Part shown: piece after piece, positions 26,905-37,724 of the stretch
Layout of the letters: every line of letters starts with the position of its first letter
Numbering within the stretch: position 1 is the first letter of the stretch
Translations under genes and position numbers: made by a program
Notes under the pieces: generated by a model
The model's database searches: none
What the model was told of the DNA's origin: nothing
What the model saw: the letters and a program-made list of their open reading frames with translations, nothing else
From: Lachnospiraceae bacterium
GTDB lineage: Bacteria > Bacillota > Clostridia > Lachnospirales > Lachnospiraceae
Direction of reading: 5' to 3'
DNA: 59,312 nucleotides
Assembly (NCBI GenBank): GCA_021770785.1
Contig: JAETQH010000023.1
Span: 1 to 59,312, forward strand

Positions 26905-28164
26905 ATGAAAAGAAAAAAATGTTTGCAGACAGGTTTTCTCCTGGTATTTCTGGTGGCGGGAACTATGACAGCCGCATGTGCAGTGCCGGAGCAATTCTTT
27001 GTGGAGACAGCTGAGGAAAATGTTTTGGAAGCTTCGAAAGAGACAACCGGGGAAAATGCCACGGAATACCAGGAGAATATTGCCGGCGAAGAAAAACAAC
27101 AGGAGAATCTGTCCGGGCAGGAAGCGGCAGAGCCAATAGCTGACTGGAAAACCAGTCATGAAAAAGTCAAAGGCATTTATGTGACAGGCCCCATGGCGGG
27201 GAGCTCCGGTATGGATAGTCTTATCACTCTGGTGGATGAGACGGAATTAAATGCCATGGTCATTGATGTAAAAAATGATGACGGCAATATCACCTGGAAA
27301 CTAGAGTCGGGAAGCGCAGCGGAAATAGGAGCCTGTATCAACTATATTTCCGATATGCAGGGGCTTATGGTAAAGCTGAAGGAACATCATATCTATACCA
27401 TCGCCAGGATTGTCTGTTTCAAAGACCCGTATCTTGCCGCCGCAAGACCGGAGCTGGCGTTGAAAAAGCCGGACGGAACCCTTGTTACGGACGCAAACGG
27501 GTTAGCATTTGTAAATCCTTACCGGGAGGAAACCTGGGACTATCTTGTGGAGACGGCGCTGACCGCCTCGGAGATGGGCTTTGACGAGATACAGTTTGAC
27601 TATGTCAGGTTCCCCATCGGCGCAGATGCGGATGCGGCAGATTACGGGGTGGATTTGCAAACTGACACAAAGGAGGAGGCGATTACGGGATTTCTTTCCT
27701 ATGCAGCAGAGAAGCTTGGGGAAAAAGGCATTGTGTTTGGGGCAGATGTATTTGGGACGATTATCGGCAGTGAAACCGATGCGGAGCGCGTGGGACAGAA
27801 TTATAAGGCAATCGGCGGGATTGTAGACGTGCTGAGTCCTATGGTTTATCCTTCCCACTATGCCAACGGAGTGTTCGGCTTGGAAGTTCCGGACGCTGAG
27901 CCCTATGAAACCGTGCTGCGGGCGCTGCAGGGCTCTGACCTGGAACTGCAGGCTGTCGGAGAGGAAAAACGGGCGGTGGTGCGTCCCTGGCTGCAGAGCT
28001 TTACGGCGAGCTGGGTTCCCGGACATATTTCTTATGAGGGTGAGGAAATACGACAACAGATACAGGCGGTTTATGACGCAGGCTATGAGGAGTGGATACT
28101 GTGGAATGCGTCTAACCGTTATTCCGCGGATGGGCTTGAGGAGGTGCGGAATGAAAAGAAATAA
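26905..28164 (+). CDS. Putative glycoside hydrolase lipoprotein (DUF4015-like)
   Basis: A 419-residue secreted lipoprotein. The N-terminal signal has a lipobox ending TAAC; an acidic, Glu/Gln-rich linker (about 30-80) leads to a TIM-barrel-like domain that resembles the DUF4015/GHL family of putative glycosidases: VKGIYVTGPMAGS, MVIDVKND, IARIVCFKDP and DEIQFDYVRFP. The ATG at 26905 has AAGGG four to five bases before it; another ATG at 26878 has no clear site. No activity is proven for this family to my knowledge. Its 3' end overlaps the hybrid kinase gene by 14 bases, so the two are coupled. Confidence 0.8.
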   Translation: MKRKKCLQTGFLLVFLVAGTMTAACAVPEQFFVETAEENVLEASKETTGENATEYQENIAGEEKQQENLSGQEAAEPIADWKTSHEKVKGIYVTGPMAGSSGMDSLITLVDETELNAMVIDVKNDDGNITWKLESGSAAEIGACINYISDMQGLMVKLKEHHIYTIARIVCFKDPYLAAARPELALKKPDGTLVTDANGLAFVNPYREETWDYLVETALTASEMGFDEIQFDYVRFPIGADADAADYGVDLQTDTKEEAITGFLSYAAEKLGEKGIVFGADVFGTIIGSETDAERVGQNYKAIGGIVDVLSPMVYPSHYANGVFGLEVPDAEPYETVLRALQGSDLELQAVGEEKRAVVRPWLQSFTASWVPGHISYEGEEIRQQIQAVYDAGYEEWILWNASNRYSADGLEEVRNEKK

Positions 28165-31039
28165 GACATATTTGATAGGTATCATCTTAGTGTTTATTTT
28201 TTTCCTGGCGTTTGACTATATCAGTTTTCAGACGTTTTCAAAAGAGAGTGCCCGGCAGGTGGAAGAGGCGAACACCTATTATTTAGAGCAGGCTTCTGGC
28301 AGGGTGGCGGAGCGGATTAACGGAAAGTTCAGGGATTCACGAAACTATCTCCAAAATGTATCTGATGTTTTTGCAGCGTCTTCCATAGAAGAATTAGAAG
28401 AAATGCAGCGGCTGTTGGAGGGGTTGGCAGAGGACGCCCCTTTTGATAATCTTTATTTTGCGTATGCCAACGGAAATCTTTACTGTTCTTCAGGAGAAAA
28501 CCAGAACATTTCGGACCGGGAGTATTTTCAGAGGGCGTTGGAGGGTGAAAGCGGCATCACAGAGGTGTTTCAGCCGAGAATGTCCGATAAAGAGGCAATT
28601 GTATTTTATGCTCCGGTGATAAAGGAGGAAGTATGTGCAGTTATTATCGGCATGTACCATGTGGAGAATTTAAAATACCTGCTGGAAACAGGATATGAGG
28701 ATGAAAGTATGTACACTGCCGTTATTGACAGGAACGGCAGTGTGATTGTGGGAAGTGACAGCCGGCTAAACAAAAAAAATATGTTGGAAGAACTATTGCG
28801 GGATAAATTAATTACGGAGGAAGACGCTGAAGATATCAAAAAGGATATGTCTGAGGAAAATGCCAGAGTTTTTACCTATAAAGGGAGCAACGGCGAAGCT
28901 TTACTGATTTGTAAGCCCTTAGAGGAAAATTCCTGGTATGTATTTCAAAGGATGCGTTCGGTAGTGCTGAAAAATATGCGGGAGTCGCGGAATCGGACCA
29001 CCTATTTCTTTGTGCTAGAAATAAGCTGTGCGTTTATTGGTCTGTTTTTGACTATTTATCTGCTGCTTCGGAGGCGCTACAATGAGCTTTATGTGGAAAA
29101 CCAGCGGATACAGGCGATAGTGGACAGCAGTGAGAGCCTGATTTTTGAGCGGGATGAGAAGCTAAAGAAAACCTTCTGGTATGGAGACACCTACAGGCAG
29201 TTCCAGATGGAAAATGCCGGCAGCGACACGCTTGAATTGATATATCCCGGAGACAGGGAGAAATTTGAAAGCGGCAGGGAAAAGCTGCAAAAAAGAAACA
29301 ATTGCAGTATGGATATTCGCATTAGAAACTGCAATGGAGAATACCTGTGGTGCACCTGTCAGCTGGTTGCCATCAAAGTGCCTTCCGGACGTATGGTAGG
29401 AACCTTGGGCATTATCCGAAATGTGGATGAACAGAAGAAAAGAGAAATTGTCCTGACGGATGAGAGGGATTTGCTTACGGAAGGCATTGAATTGCTGCGG
29501 GATTCCTATTTTACTATTAAGATGTTAGATCTTACCACCGGAAAAAGCCGTTATCTGAAGGCGGATGAGGCGGAAAGTGAGTGTGTGAAACAGCTGGGGG
29601 ATTATCCGGGAGATTTAGAGAGGGTGGCGACACAGCTGGTTCATCCCAACTACAGGAAGATATTTTTAGACAGCTTTTCGCTTGCTACACTGAGAGAGGC
29701 AGCAAAGAAGGGCAGCCTGCATCAGATCCTCATTTATCAGCGTAAGAAAAAGGAAGACAGCGAGTATAAATGGGTGCAGACAGAATTTATTTCCTGTAAA
29801 AATCCCAGGGAAGTTATGGTGTATGTCAAGGATATCACGGAGGAATGGGTTGCGGAGGAAGAACATAAGCGTGAACTGCAGTGCGCTTACGAAGAGGTCG
29901 ATAAGGCGAATCAGGTGAAAACAGAGTTCATGCAGCACATTTCCCACGATTTCAGGACGCCTATGAATGCCATTATGGGGCAAAACCAGCTGGCACATTT
30001 AGAATTGCAGAAGGGAAATTTAGAACAGGCAGATTATTATATAGAAAGTGTACATGCTTCGGCGGAATATTTGATGCGGCTGTTGTCGGATGTGTTGGAT
30101 ATGGCATATTTCTTAAATGGAAAAATGCAGCTGGAGTATAAAAAATTTTCTGTGGAGGAACTGGTGGAATCCTGCCGGAGGTTTTTCGAGTATGTGTCAA
30201 AAAATAAAGAAGTGAGTTTTCGGATAGAATGCGAAGCGTTAGGGGTTTATGTGGGGGACTGTTTGAGAATCAAGCAGATGTTGTTTAACCTTCTGGAAAA
30301 CGGTGTGAAATTCAATAAGCCGGGAGGCAGTGTGTTCCTACGAATTGATTTAGAGGATAGAGACGGCGGGAAAACCTGTTTTCACATTACACTGCGTGAT
30401 ACGGGTAACGGTATCGATGAGGCACAAAAAGAACAGCTTTTTGAAGTCTTTGGAAGAGGACGCCGCATTGTGTCGGAAACCCATTGCGGGACAGGTGTGG
30501 GCTTAGCCATAGTCAAATACATTATTGATGCCATGGAGGGGGAGATTTCCATCGAGAGTGAAGCCGGGGCAGGCACCACGGTCGAGGTTTGGTTTGAACT
30601 TCCAAAGGACGAGGAAAATATCACAGCCCTGGAGTTTAAGAATTTTTCACAGGAGGAAAAGACGGTACTCGTTGTAGATGATAACTTGCTGAATCTGGAG
30701 GTGGCGAGTGAGATGCTTAAGGCGGAGGGGTTTAAAACCATCACGGCAGAGAGCGGGGTGGAGGCATTGAAAATTTTAGCGGAAACGCCGCAGGGAGGAA
30801 TTGATGTCCTGCTTACGGATATCTCCATGCCGGAAATGGACGGTTATGAGCTGACAGCGGCAGTCCGGGCGCACCGGAGGGAAGATATACGAAATCTGCA
30901 TACGATTGCCCTTTCCGCATACGGCTATGAGGAATGTTGCCAAAAGCTGACAGAGTGCGGGATGGATGCCTTTCTCAATAAGCCCTTCGATGTGTCGGCA
31001 TTTGTCCGGCTGGTGGCAGAAAGACAAGGGGTATACTGA
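28151..31039 (+). CDS. Hybrid sensor histidine kinase with Cache-like sensor and receiver
   Basis: A 962-residue protein. Membrane spans at about 7-22 and 283-305 flank an outer sensing domain of the double-Cache type. PAS-like domains (about 315-570) lead to the dimerisation helix with phospho-accepting His599 (ISHDFRTPMN), an ATP-binding domain (G box GTGVGLAIVKYI near 780) and a receiver domain whose Asp is near residue 890 (LLTDISMPEMDG). The ATG at 28151 has GGAGGTG before it and overlaps the end of the lipoprotein gene; the frame is open much further upstream only by chance. The output partner is not obvious. Co-translation with the lipoprotein suggests that lipoprotein products or binding are sensed. 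Confidence 0.9.
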   Translation: MKRNKTYLIGIILVFIFFLAFDYISFQTFSKESARQVEEANTYYLEQASGRVAERINGKFRDSRNYLQNVSDVFAASSIEELEEMQRLLEGLAEDAPFDNLYFAYANGNLYCSSGENQNISDREYFQRALEGESGITEVFQPRMSDKEAIVFYAPVIKEEVCAVIIGMYHVENLKYLLETGYEDESMYTAVIDRNGSVIVGSDSRLNKKNMLEELLRDKLITEEDAEDIKKDMSEENARVFTYKGSNGEALLICKPLEENSWYVFQRMRSVVLKNMRESRNRTTYFFVLEISCAFIGLFLTIYLLLRRRYNELYVENQRIQAIVDSSESLIFERDEKLKKTFWYGDTYRQFQMENAGSDTLELIYPGDREKFESGREKLQKRNNCSMDIRIRNCNGEYLWCTCQLVAIKVPSGRMVGTLGIIRNVDEQKKREIVLTDERDLLTEGIELLRDSYFTIKMLDLTTGKSRYLKADEAESECVKQLGDYPGDLERVATQLVHPNYRKIFLDSFSLATLREAAKKGSLHQILIYQRKKKEDSEYKWVQTEFISCKNPREVMVYVKDITEEWVAEEEHKRELQCAYEEVDKANQVKTEFMQHISHDFRTPMNAIMGQNQLAHLELQKGNLEQADYYIESVHASAEYLMRLLSDVLDMAYFLNGKMQLEYKKFSVEELVESCRRFFEYVSKNKEVSFRIECEALGVYVGDCLRIKQMLFNLLENGVKFNKPGGSVFLRIDLEDRDGGKTCFHITLRDTGNGIDEAQKEQLFEVFGRGRRIVSETHCGTGVGLAIVKYIIDAMEGEISIESEAGAGTTVEVWFELPKDEENITALEFKNFSQEEKTVLVVDDNLLNLEVASEMLKAEGFKTITAESGVEALKILAETPQGGIDVLLTDISMPEMDGYELTAAVRAHRREDIRNLHTIALSAYGYEECCQKLTECGMDAFLNKPFDVSAFVRLVAERQGVY

Positions 31040-31052
31040 TAACATAGATTGT

Positions 31053-31080
31053 AAAAAAGCGGGATTTTCCCGCTTTTTTA
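31053..31080 (+). terminator. Intrinsic terminator (possibly two-way)
   Basis: AAAAAGCGGGA and TCCCGCTTTTT form a perfect GC-rich stem with a run of T on one side and A on the other. It ends the hybrid-kinase transcript and could also stop the methylase transcript arriving from the other strand. Confidence 0.9.
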
Positions 31081-31153
31081 GTTCAGCTCATTTGTAAAAT
31101 TGCCATAAACAAGCCTCCTTTTTACTTTATTTTATTACAAATTAAGAACGAAG

Positions 31154-32284
31154 TCAAAACAATTGTCGGCTTATCGGTATTGTAACGGTGCCACCCTCAC
31201 ATGTTTCGGGGATATTTGTGATAATCAAATGTTCCACGTTCCGATCGTTGCGGCTTCTCACATTGTAAGTATAATTTTTATCAAAGGAGAGGATGCGGAA
31301 ATAATCTTTGTATAGGTTATAAATAAAATCTGTATTTTTAATAATGAGAATAAACTGCGCCTTAGTCTGCTTTAAGGTTTCCGCCAGCCTTGTCTGGTCA
31401 TGCCGGGTAAAATCCCGCCCCTCATAGTCGGAAAATTCTGTGTCATAGGGAGGGTCTAAAAAGACAAAATCCCGTTTCGTCAGTTCCAGAGAAGCGAAAA
31501 ATTTCTCAAAATCTAAATTATAAATTTCCGTATTAGAAAAAAGCGCTTTGATTTCCGGCGTGAACATGGCGTTGACTTTTGACAGAAAATCTTTATGGTT
31601 GTAGCTGATGCCGCCGTAAGGAATATTAAATTCCCCCTTTGTATTGTAGCGGAACATGGAACCGTAGCAGTACTCACGGATAAAATAAAAGTTTGCTACG
31701 GTGTACGCTTCATCTGCCTCTATCCGGTGCAGGGCAAGATCGTTATAGACATCCCGAAAATACATATAAAAACCGTTCGTGAAGCCCGTAAGTAAATTTT
31801 CCTTCAAATCCGTATCGGAAAAAGGCTGTTTTTCATTGTTTTTCCGGGTACGTGAAAATTTATCCAGCACATTTTTTAAAATAGTTTCCTGAAAAAATTT
31901 TTTATCAAAAATTAAGGTGTCCGGCAGAGAGATTGTCTCTAATACGGAGGCAACAAGGGTTGCGGCAGCCTCTTTTGAACCGGAGAGATAGGCTTCTTTT
32001 ACCTGCTCATACCGGGTGTCGGCAGCGGTTAAAACCGACTGGAAGCTGTCATGATAGGAAATCAGATAATCGTAAAATATCCTATCCTGTGCCTTGACGA
32101 GGCGGTAAAAGCGAATCAGGATAGGAGAGATATCGTTGATAACAGCATGCCCGGGCTGTAGATGGAAAAACACGGCGCCGCCGCCGAAAAAAGGCTCTAT
32201 GTACCTGTCATAGGCAGGAATTAAATTTTGAATTTTATCCACCTCACGGGACTTGCCGCCAGGCCATTTGATAATCGTTTTCAT
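31154..32284 (-). CDS. D12-class DNA adenine N6-methyltransferase (Dam-like)
   Basis: A 376-residue methyltransferase that transfers a methyl group from SAM to adenine N6. Motif X/I at the N-terminus (KWPGGKSR at 6-13, then YIEPFFGGGAVFF) and the catalytic DPPY at 277-280 are both clear, in the order typical of the D12 class. At 376 residues it is about 100 longer than enterobacterial Dam, with an insert in the middle, which may be the target-recognition part. No restriction endonuclease gene lies beside it, so it looks like an orphan methylase that could mark DNA for regulation or be a relic of a restriction system. The target sequence cannot be read. Confidence 0.88.
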   Translation of the reverse strand: MKTIIKWPGGKSREVDKIQNLIPAYDRYIEPFFGGGAVFFHLQPGHAVINDISPILIRFYRLVKAQDRIFYDYLISYHDSFQSVLTAADTRYEQVKEAYLSGSKEAAATLVASVLETISLPDTLIFDKKFFQETILKNVLDKFSRTRKNNEKQPFSDTDLKENLLTGFTNGFYMYFRDVYNDLALHRIEADEAYTVANFYFIREYCYGSMFRYNTKGEFNIPYGGISYNHKDFLSKVNAMFTPEIKALFSNTEIYNLDFEKFFASLELTKRDFVFLDPPYDTEFSDYEGRDFTRHDQTRLAETLKQTKAQFILIIKNTDFIYNLYKDYFRILSFDKNYTYNVRSRNDRNVEHLIITNIPETCEGGTVTIPISRQLF

Positions 32285-32440
32285 ATCGTACCAACTTTCT
32301 AATTGTAGCAGCCTATATTATAATATAGGAAAGAGGGAAAAACAATGGAAAATACGGTTCTTTTTTCTGCCAGTCACTTCAAATAAAAAGGTGGCTATGT
32401 TAAAATATAAGTAATAAGTTTTTACTGAGGAGGAGACGTT

Positions 32441-33706
32441 GTGGATAATGCAGTATGGGTGCTTGCGATGTTTCTCATTCTGTGTGTAGTAATTGCAGTC
32501 GCAGTGATTTGTGTCCGGCGGGCAAACAGGGAGAGAGATAGGGCAAAGCAGGGTTTAGCTGAAACAAAAACAGAATTTTTGGCAAAGGTCAGCTATGACA
32601 TTAAAACGCCGATGAACGTGATTGTAGGGGCGACGGCTCTTGGCATGGAAGAGGTGGACGACCCGGAAAAGATGCGGGAATGCCTGGGCAGAATCCAGAA
32701 TGCCAGCAATTTCTTAATGGAACTGATTAATGATTTGCTGGATATGTCTAAAATCGAAACGGGGCGTTTCCATTTACATCCGAGGCCATATGCTTTTTCG
32801 GATTTTGTGGAGGGGGTACGGCTTTTGATGGAGCCTGCCTGTCAGAAGAAGAATATCCGCTTTGAAATGACGAAGGATGAGCTTAACCTGAATATGATGG
32901 TGGATCCCATGCGGTTTCAGCAGATTTTCTTTAATCTTCTCACCAATGCGGTGAAGTTTACGCCGGAGGGAGGAAAGGTGACCTTCCGTATTTGTAATTA
33001 TGCTACTCATAATGATGTATTTTCTGCAGATTATTTGGTGAAGGACAGTGGTATCGGCATGAGCCAGGAGTTCCAGAAGATATTGTTCCAGCCTTTTACC
33101 CAGGAAACCGGGTGTATGGCGGAAAAGTACAACGGCGCCGGGCTGGGGCTTGCCATTACCAGAAATATTGTGGATTTGATGAACGGAACCATAGAGGTCA
33201 GCAGTGAGTTGGGAGAGGGAACTGAGGTAAAGGTTCATCTGGATGTGGAGATAGCCGCTATTCAGCCGGAACAGGAAAAACAGCAGTTAGGAATGCAGGA
33301 GATCCGGCGGATTTTAAGGCAGAAACGGGTGCTGCTGGCGGAGGACCAGCCCATGGACGTGGAAATCACCAGACGGATTTTGGAAAACGTCAATATGGAC
33401 GTGGTCTGCGTGGAAAACGGAAAAGAGGCGTTAGAACGGTTCAACGAGGAGGAAGAATTTTTCTTTGATATCATACTGCTGGATATCTGTATGCCGGAGA
33501 TGGACGGATTGGTTGCGGCGCACCAGATGCGTCAGACGAAGCGCACCGATGCGCAGGTGATACCTATGATAGCCATGACAGCCAATGATTCCATAGAGGA
33601 TATTCATGTATGCAAAGAGGCAGGCATGAATGACCATGTGGCAAAACCTGTGGAGCCGCAGAAACTGTATCAGGTGTTATGCGAATATTTGCATGAGATT
33701 GCCTGA
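32441..33706 (+). CDS. Hybrid kinase-like protein lacking the phospho-accepting His
   Basis: A 421-residue protein starting at a GTG (GAGGAGGAGA upstream). One membrane span (about 7-25), a HisKA-like helix pair (about 42-110), an ATP-binding domain (N box FFNLLTNAVKF, G box GAGLGLAITRNIV) and a C-terminal receiver (LLAEDQPMDVE, then ILLDICMPEMDG with the phospho-Asp). In the H box the usual SHDIRTPMN reads SYDIKTPMN: Tyr52 replaces the phosphorylated His, by one C-to-T change (codon at 32594-32596). It cannot act as a normal autokinase, but could bind ATP, pair with another kinase, or feed its receiver from the hybrid kinase upstream. No outer sensor domain is present. Confidence 0.85.
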   Translation: MDNAVWVLAMFLILCVVIAVAVICVRRANRERDRAKQGLAETKTEFLAKVSYDIKTPMNVIVGATALGMEEVDDPEKMRECLGRIQNASNFLMELINDLLDMSKIETGRFHLHPRPYAFSDFVEGVRLLMEPACQKKNIRFEMTKDELNLNMMVDPMRFQQIFFNLLTNAVKFTPEGGKVTFRICNYATHNDVFSADYLVKDSGIGMSQEFQKILFQPFTQETGCMAEKYNGAGLGLAITRNIVDLMNGTIEVSSELGEGTEVKVHLDVEIAAIQPEQEKQQLGMQEIRRILRQKRVLLAEDQPMDVEITRRILENVNMDVVCVENGKEALERFNEEEEFFFDIILLDICMPEMDGLVAAHQMRQTKRTDAQVIPMIAMTANDSIEDIHVCKEAGMNDHVAKPVEPQKLYQVLCEYLHEIA

Positions 33707-33885
33707 GATGGCAGAAAAATGAAAACGACAAATGTTTTAGACAAAAACAGGAAAATGTCTAATGAAAAAAGTTGAAACTGGTTGCGTTTCCCTTTTTTGC
33801 AGATATAATAAAAGATATAAGAAAAAGCGGTTCTATTTGTAGAAATTGTACATAGGATAAACTATAAAGAAGCCATGAAATGATG

Positions 33886-33936
33886 AGAGCAGGCGAGGAA
33901 TAACAGTAATGTTATTTTACAAGCCTGCTCTTTTTC
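33886..33936. terminator. Terminator between the hybrid kinase-like gene and glpK
   Basis: AGAGCAGGC at 33886-33894 pairs with GCCTGCTCT at 33923-33931, followed by TTTTC. The 28-base apical part contains its own small inverted repeat (AATAACAGTAATGTTATT). Confidence 0.7.
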
Positions 33937-33968
33937 TTGTTTTCCAAGGAAAACTTATGCCTGAAAAG

Positions 33969-34012
33969 AAAAATCCGGCGCACTATTTAAAAGTTATTTC
34001 TGGACAGTTCCT
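33969..34012. repeat. Half copy of the 54234-54405 inverted-repeat element
   Basis: This stretch matches the last about 44 bases of the element at 54234-54405, including the 26-base terminal repeat ending GGACAGTTCCT, with only a couple of C/T differences. The left half is absent, so it is a solo end left by deletion or decay. Confidence 0.8.
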
Positions 34013-34066
34013 AAGGCACCTGCAATAGGTCCGATTATGGTAACATAATCATTTACCTCCTCATAA

Positions 34067-35680
<1,614 letters not shown>

Positions 35681-35846
35681 TTAGACAGAAGTTTGAGATT
35701 GTAAAGACAGGGCAGAAATTTTTACATATGTGCAATTTTGATAAAAAAGTGAAAAAAGCAGTCAGCAAATTAAAAAATATAGACAATAAGCAGAAAAAGT
35801 GGGATAATAAGTATATTAATAAGAAGTTTTAAGAAGGAGAATAGCT

Positions 35847-37628
35847 ATGAAAGATATCAGTGTAAAGGCGAAGGTAATATTAATGGCGGTCGTCACTTTA
35901 ATTGGTCTGATGGTATTAGGAGGAGTGGCGATAACACAGATGCAGAACATGGAAAAAGAAATTGTAGAAATTCTGGATGAAAGTATTCGTCAGGATTATG
36001 ATGAGAACATAAAGGAACAGGTGGAAAATGCCGTTTCCATGTTAGAGGCAGTCTATGCGAAATGCGAAAGGGGAGAATGCACCTTAGAAGAAGCGAAGGC
36101 AGAGGGTGCGGATTTGCTGCGGGAGCTTCGTTACGGAGAAAGCGGTTATTTCTGGGCAGACACTTATGATGGAGATAATGTGGTGCTTCTTGGCAACGCC
36201 ACTGAGGGAACGAACCGTATGGAGACAACGGATGCTGCCGGGTATCAGATGGTAAAAGAGATTATCCGTGTGGGAAAGGAGCCGGAGGGCGGTTTTACAG
36301 ATTATGTTTTCCCGAAGGAGGGAGAGACAGAGGCATCTCCAAAGCGTTCCTACAGCAAAGCGTTTGAGCCGTTTGAGTGGGTAGTCGGAACGGGAAATTA
36401 TACCGATTACATTGATACCGAAGTGGCGGAGAAAACAGAGAAAATCAGCGCAGAGATTGATACTACCATACGTATTGTTCTTGGGATAGAGGGGATTATT
36501 GTGATAATTGCAGTGGGATTGTGCGTATATATCGGTATCTCCTTAAGCAGAGCGTTTCAGTCAGCATTGCGCTATATCGGACATATTGCCGAGGGGGACT
36601 TTACCCATGCCCTTCCGAAGCATCTGGATAACAGGAAGGATGATTTTGGAATTTTAGGGCAGGAATTACAGGAGATGAAAAGAAAGGTCAGCAGCCTGAT
36701 AGGAGAAGTGAAAAAACAGGGTGAGGAGATCAACGGTATTGTAGAACGGGTAAGCGGAAGCGTATCTATCTTAAGCGGTAATGTGGAGGATGTATCGGCA
36801 ACGACGCAGCAGCTTGCGGCAGGGATGGAGGAAACGGCAGCCTCATCAGAAACCCTTAAAAATATATCCGGTGAGATTGAGGCGGCAGCAAAAAATATCG
36901 CCTACCGTTCTCAGGACGGTGCAGAGCAGGCAGCCAATATCCATGAGCGGGCAGCAAAAGCACAGAAGGATACAGGGGAGCAGAGGGCGCATGCCAATGC
37001 GATACATAATGATTTGAATGAGAGTCTGACAAAAGCCTTAGAGGAGGCAGAGGTGGTAAAAGAGATAGAGGTATTATCCTCCGCCATTATGGAGATTACC
37101 AACCAGACAAATCTCCTTGCGCTGAATGCTTCCATTGAAGCGGCCCGGGCAGGCGAGGCAGGAAAAGGCTTTGCGGTTGTAGCGACGGAAATAGGAGGTC
37201 TGGCTGATCAGTCCAAACAGACGGTGACGAAGATTCAGCAGGTAACCCAGGAGGTAACCGCCGCAGTAGAGAACCTTTCTAAGGACGCAGAACGACTTTT
37301 GGAATTTGTGGCAACCGACGTGGTGGCAAGCTACGATATGTTTGGAGAGGTTGTAGAGGCCTACAATAAGGATGCGGAGGATATCGATTCCCTGATTAGT
37401 GATTTCAGTGCTACGTCTCAGGAATTGCTGGCGTCCATTGACGGTGCCTTGGATGCTATGCAGGGCATTTCAACTGCCACCAATGAGGGAGCGCAGGGAA
37501 CTGCCAATATTGCAGACAAGGCAATGGAGGTGAAAAACCGTACAGATGAGGTTTCGAAAGAGGTTGAGAAATGCGACAATACGGCAAAACGTTTGAATGA
37601 AGAGATAGAGGTATTTAAGGTGGAATAG
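35847..37628 (+). CDS. Methyl-accepting chemotaxis protein with single Cache domain
   Basis: A 593-residue receptor. Spans at about 10-28 and 210-232 flank an outer sCache_2-like domain ([13 protein letters not shown], then [10 protein letters not shown]), a fold that often binds small carboxylates. A HAMP domain (about 233-285) is followed by the signalling domain with the hairpin tip [17 protein letters not shown] near residue 430. AAGAAGGAGAA precedes the start. It stands alone between glycerol kinase and the SseB-like gene. The ligand is not readable from the sequence. Confidence 0.92.
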   Translation: MKDISVKAKVILMAVVTLIGLMVLGGVAITQMQNMEKEIVEILDESIRQDYDENIKEQVENAVSMLEAVYAKCERGECTLEEAKAEGADLLRELRYGESGYFWADTYDGDNVVLLGNATEGTNRMETTDAAGYQMVKEIIRVGKEPEGGFTDYVFPKEGETEASPKRSYSKAFEPFEWVVGTGNYTDYIDTEVAEKTEKISAEIDTTIRIVLGIEGIIVIIAVGLCVYIGISLSRAFQSALRYIGHIAEGDFTHALPKHLDNRKDDFGILGQELQEMKRKVSSLIGEVKKQGEEINGIVERVSGSVSILSGNVEDVSATTQQLAAGMEETAASSETLKNISGEIEAAAKNIAYRSQDGAEQAANIHERAAKAQKDTGEQRAHANAIHNDLNESLTKALEEAEVVKEIEVLSSAIMEITNQTNLLALNASIEAARAGEAGKGFAVVATEIGGLADQSKQTVTKIQQVTQEVTAAVENLSKDAERLLEFVATDVVASYDMFGEVVEAYNKDAEDIDSLISDFSATSQELLASIDGALDAMQGISTATNEGAQGTANIADKAMEVKNRTDEVSKEVEKCDNTAKRLNEEIEVFKVE

Positions 37629-37724
37629 AAAATCTTCATTTTTCCGTCGTATTGTGGTAAAATATATGAAATGTCTGTGGATAAGAGCAGGGCAGTCTGC
37701 CCGGTCTGAAGCATATAAGGAAGA

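Larger units (their letters stand above)
33707..34066. other. Intergenic region with terminator and half of an inverted-repeat element
   Basis: No gene. It contains a long-loop terminator (33886-33936) and, at 33969-34012, a sequence almost identical to the right end of the inverted-repeat element at 54234-54405. Between 34013 and 34066 a minus-strand frame without a start codon (GPIAGALGTVQK ending) abuts the repeat, possibly the end of a lost small gene. Confidence 0.6.

Noticed and set aside
27860..28150. Long extension of the hybrid-kinase frame upstream of 28151
   Set aside because: It lies inside the lipoprotein gene in another frame, is Arg/Cys-rich, and a good ribosome-binding site sits just before 28151.
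27502..28185. 227-codon minus-strand frame opposite the DUF4015-like gene
   Set aside because: Codon-mirror of the plus-strand gene, no ribosome-binding site.
31154..32284. Complete restriction-modification system
   Set aside because: Both neighbours are signal-transduction kinases; no nuclease-like gene within several kilobases.
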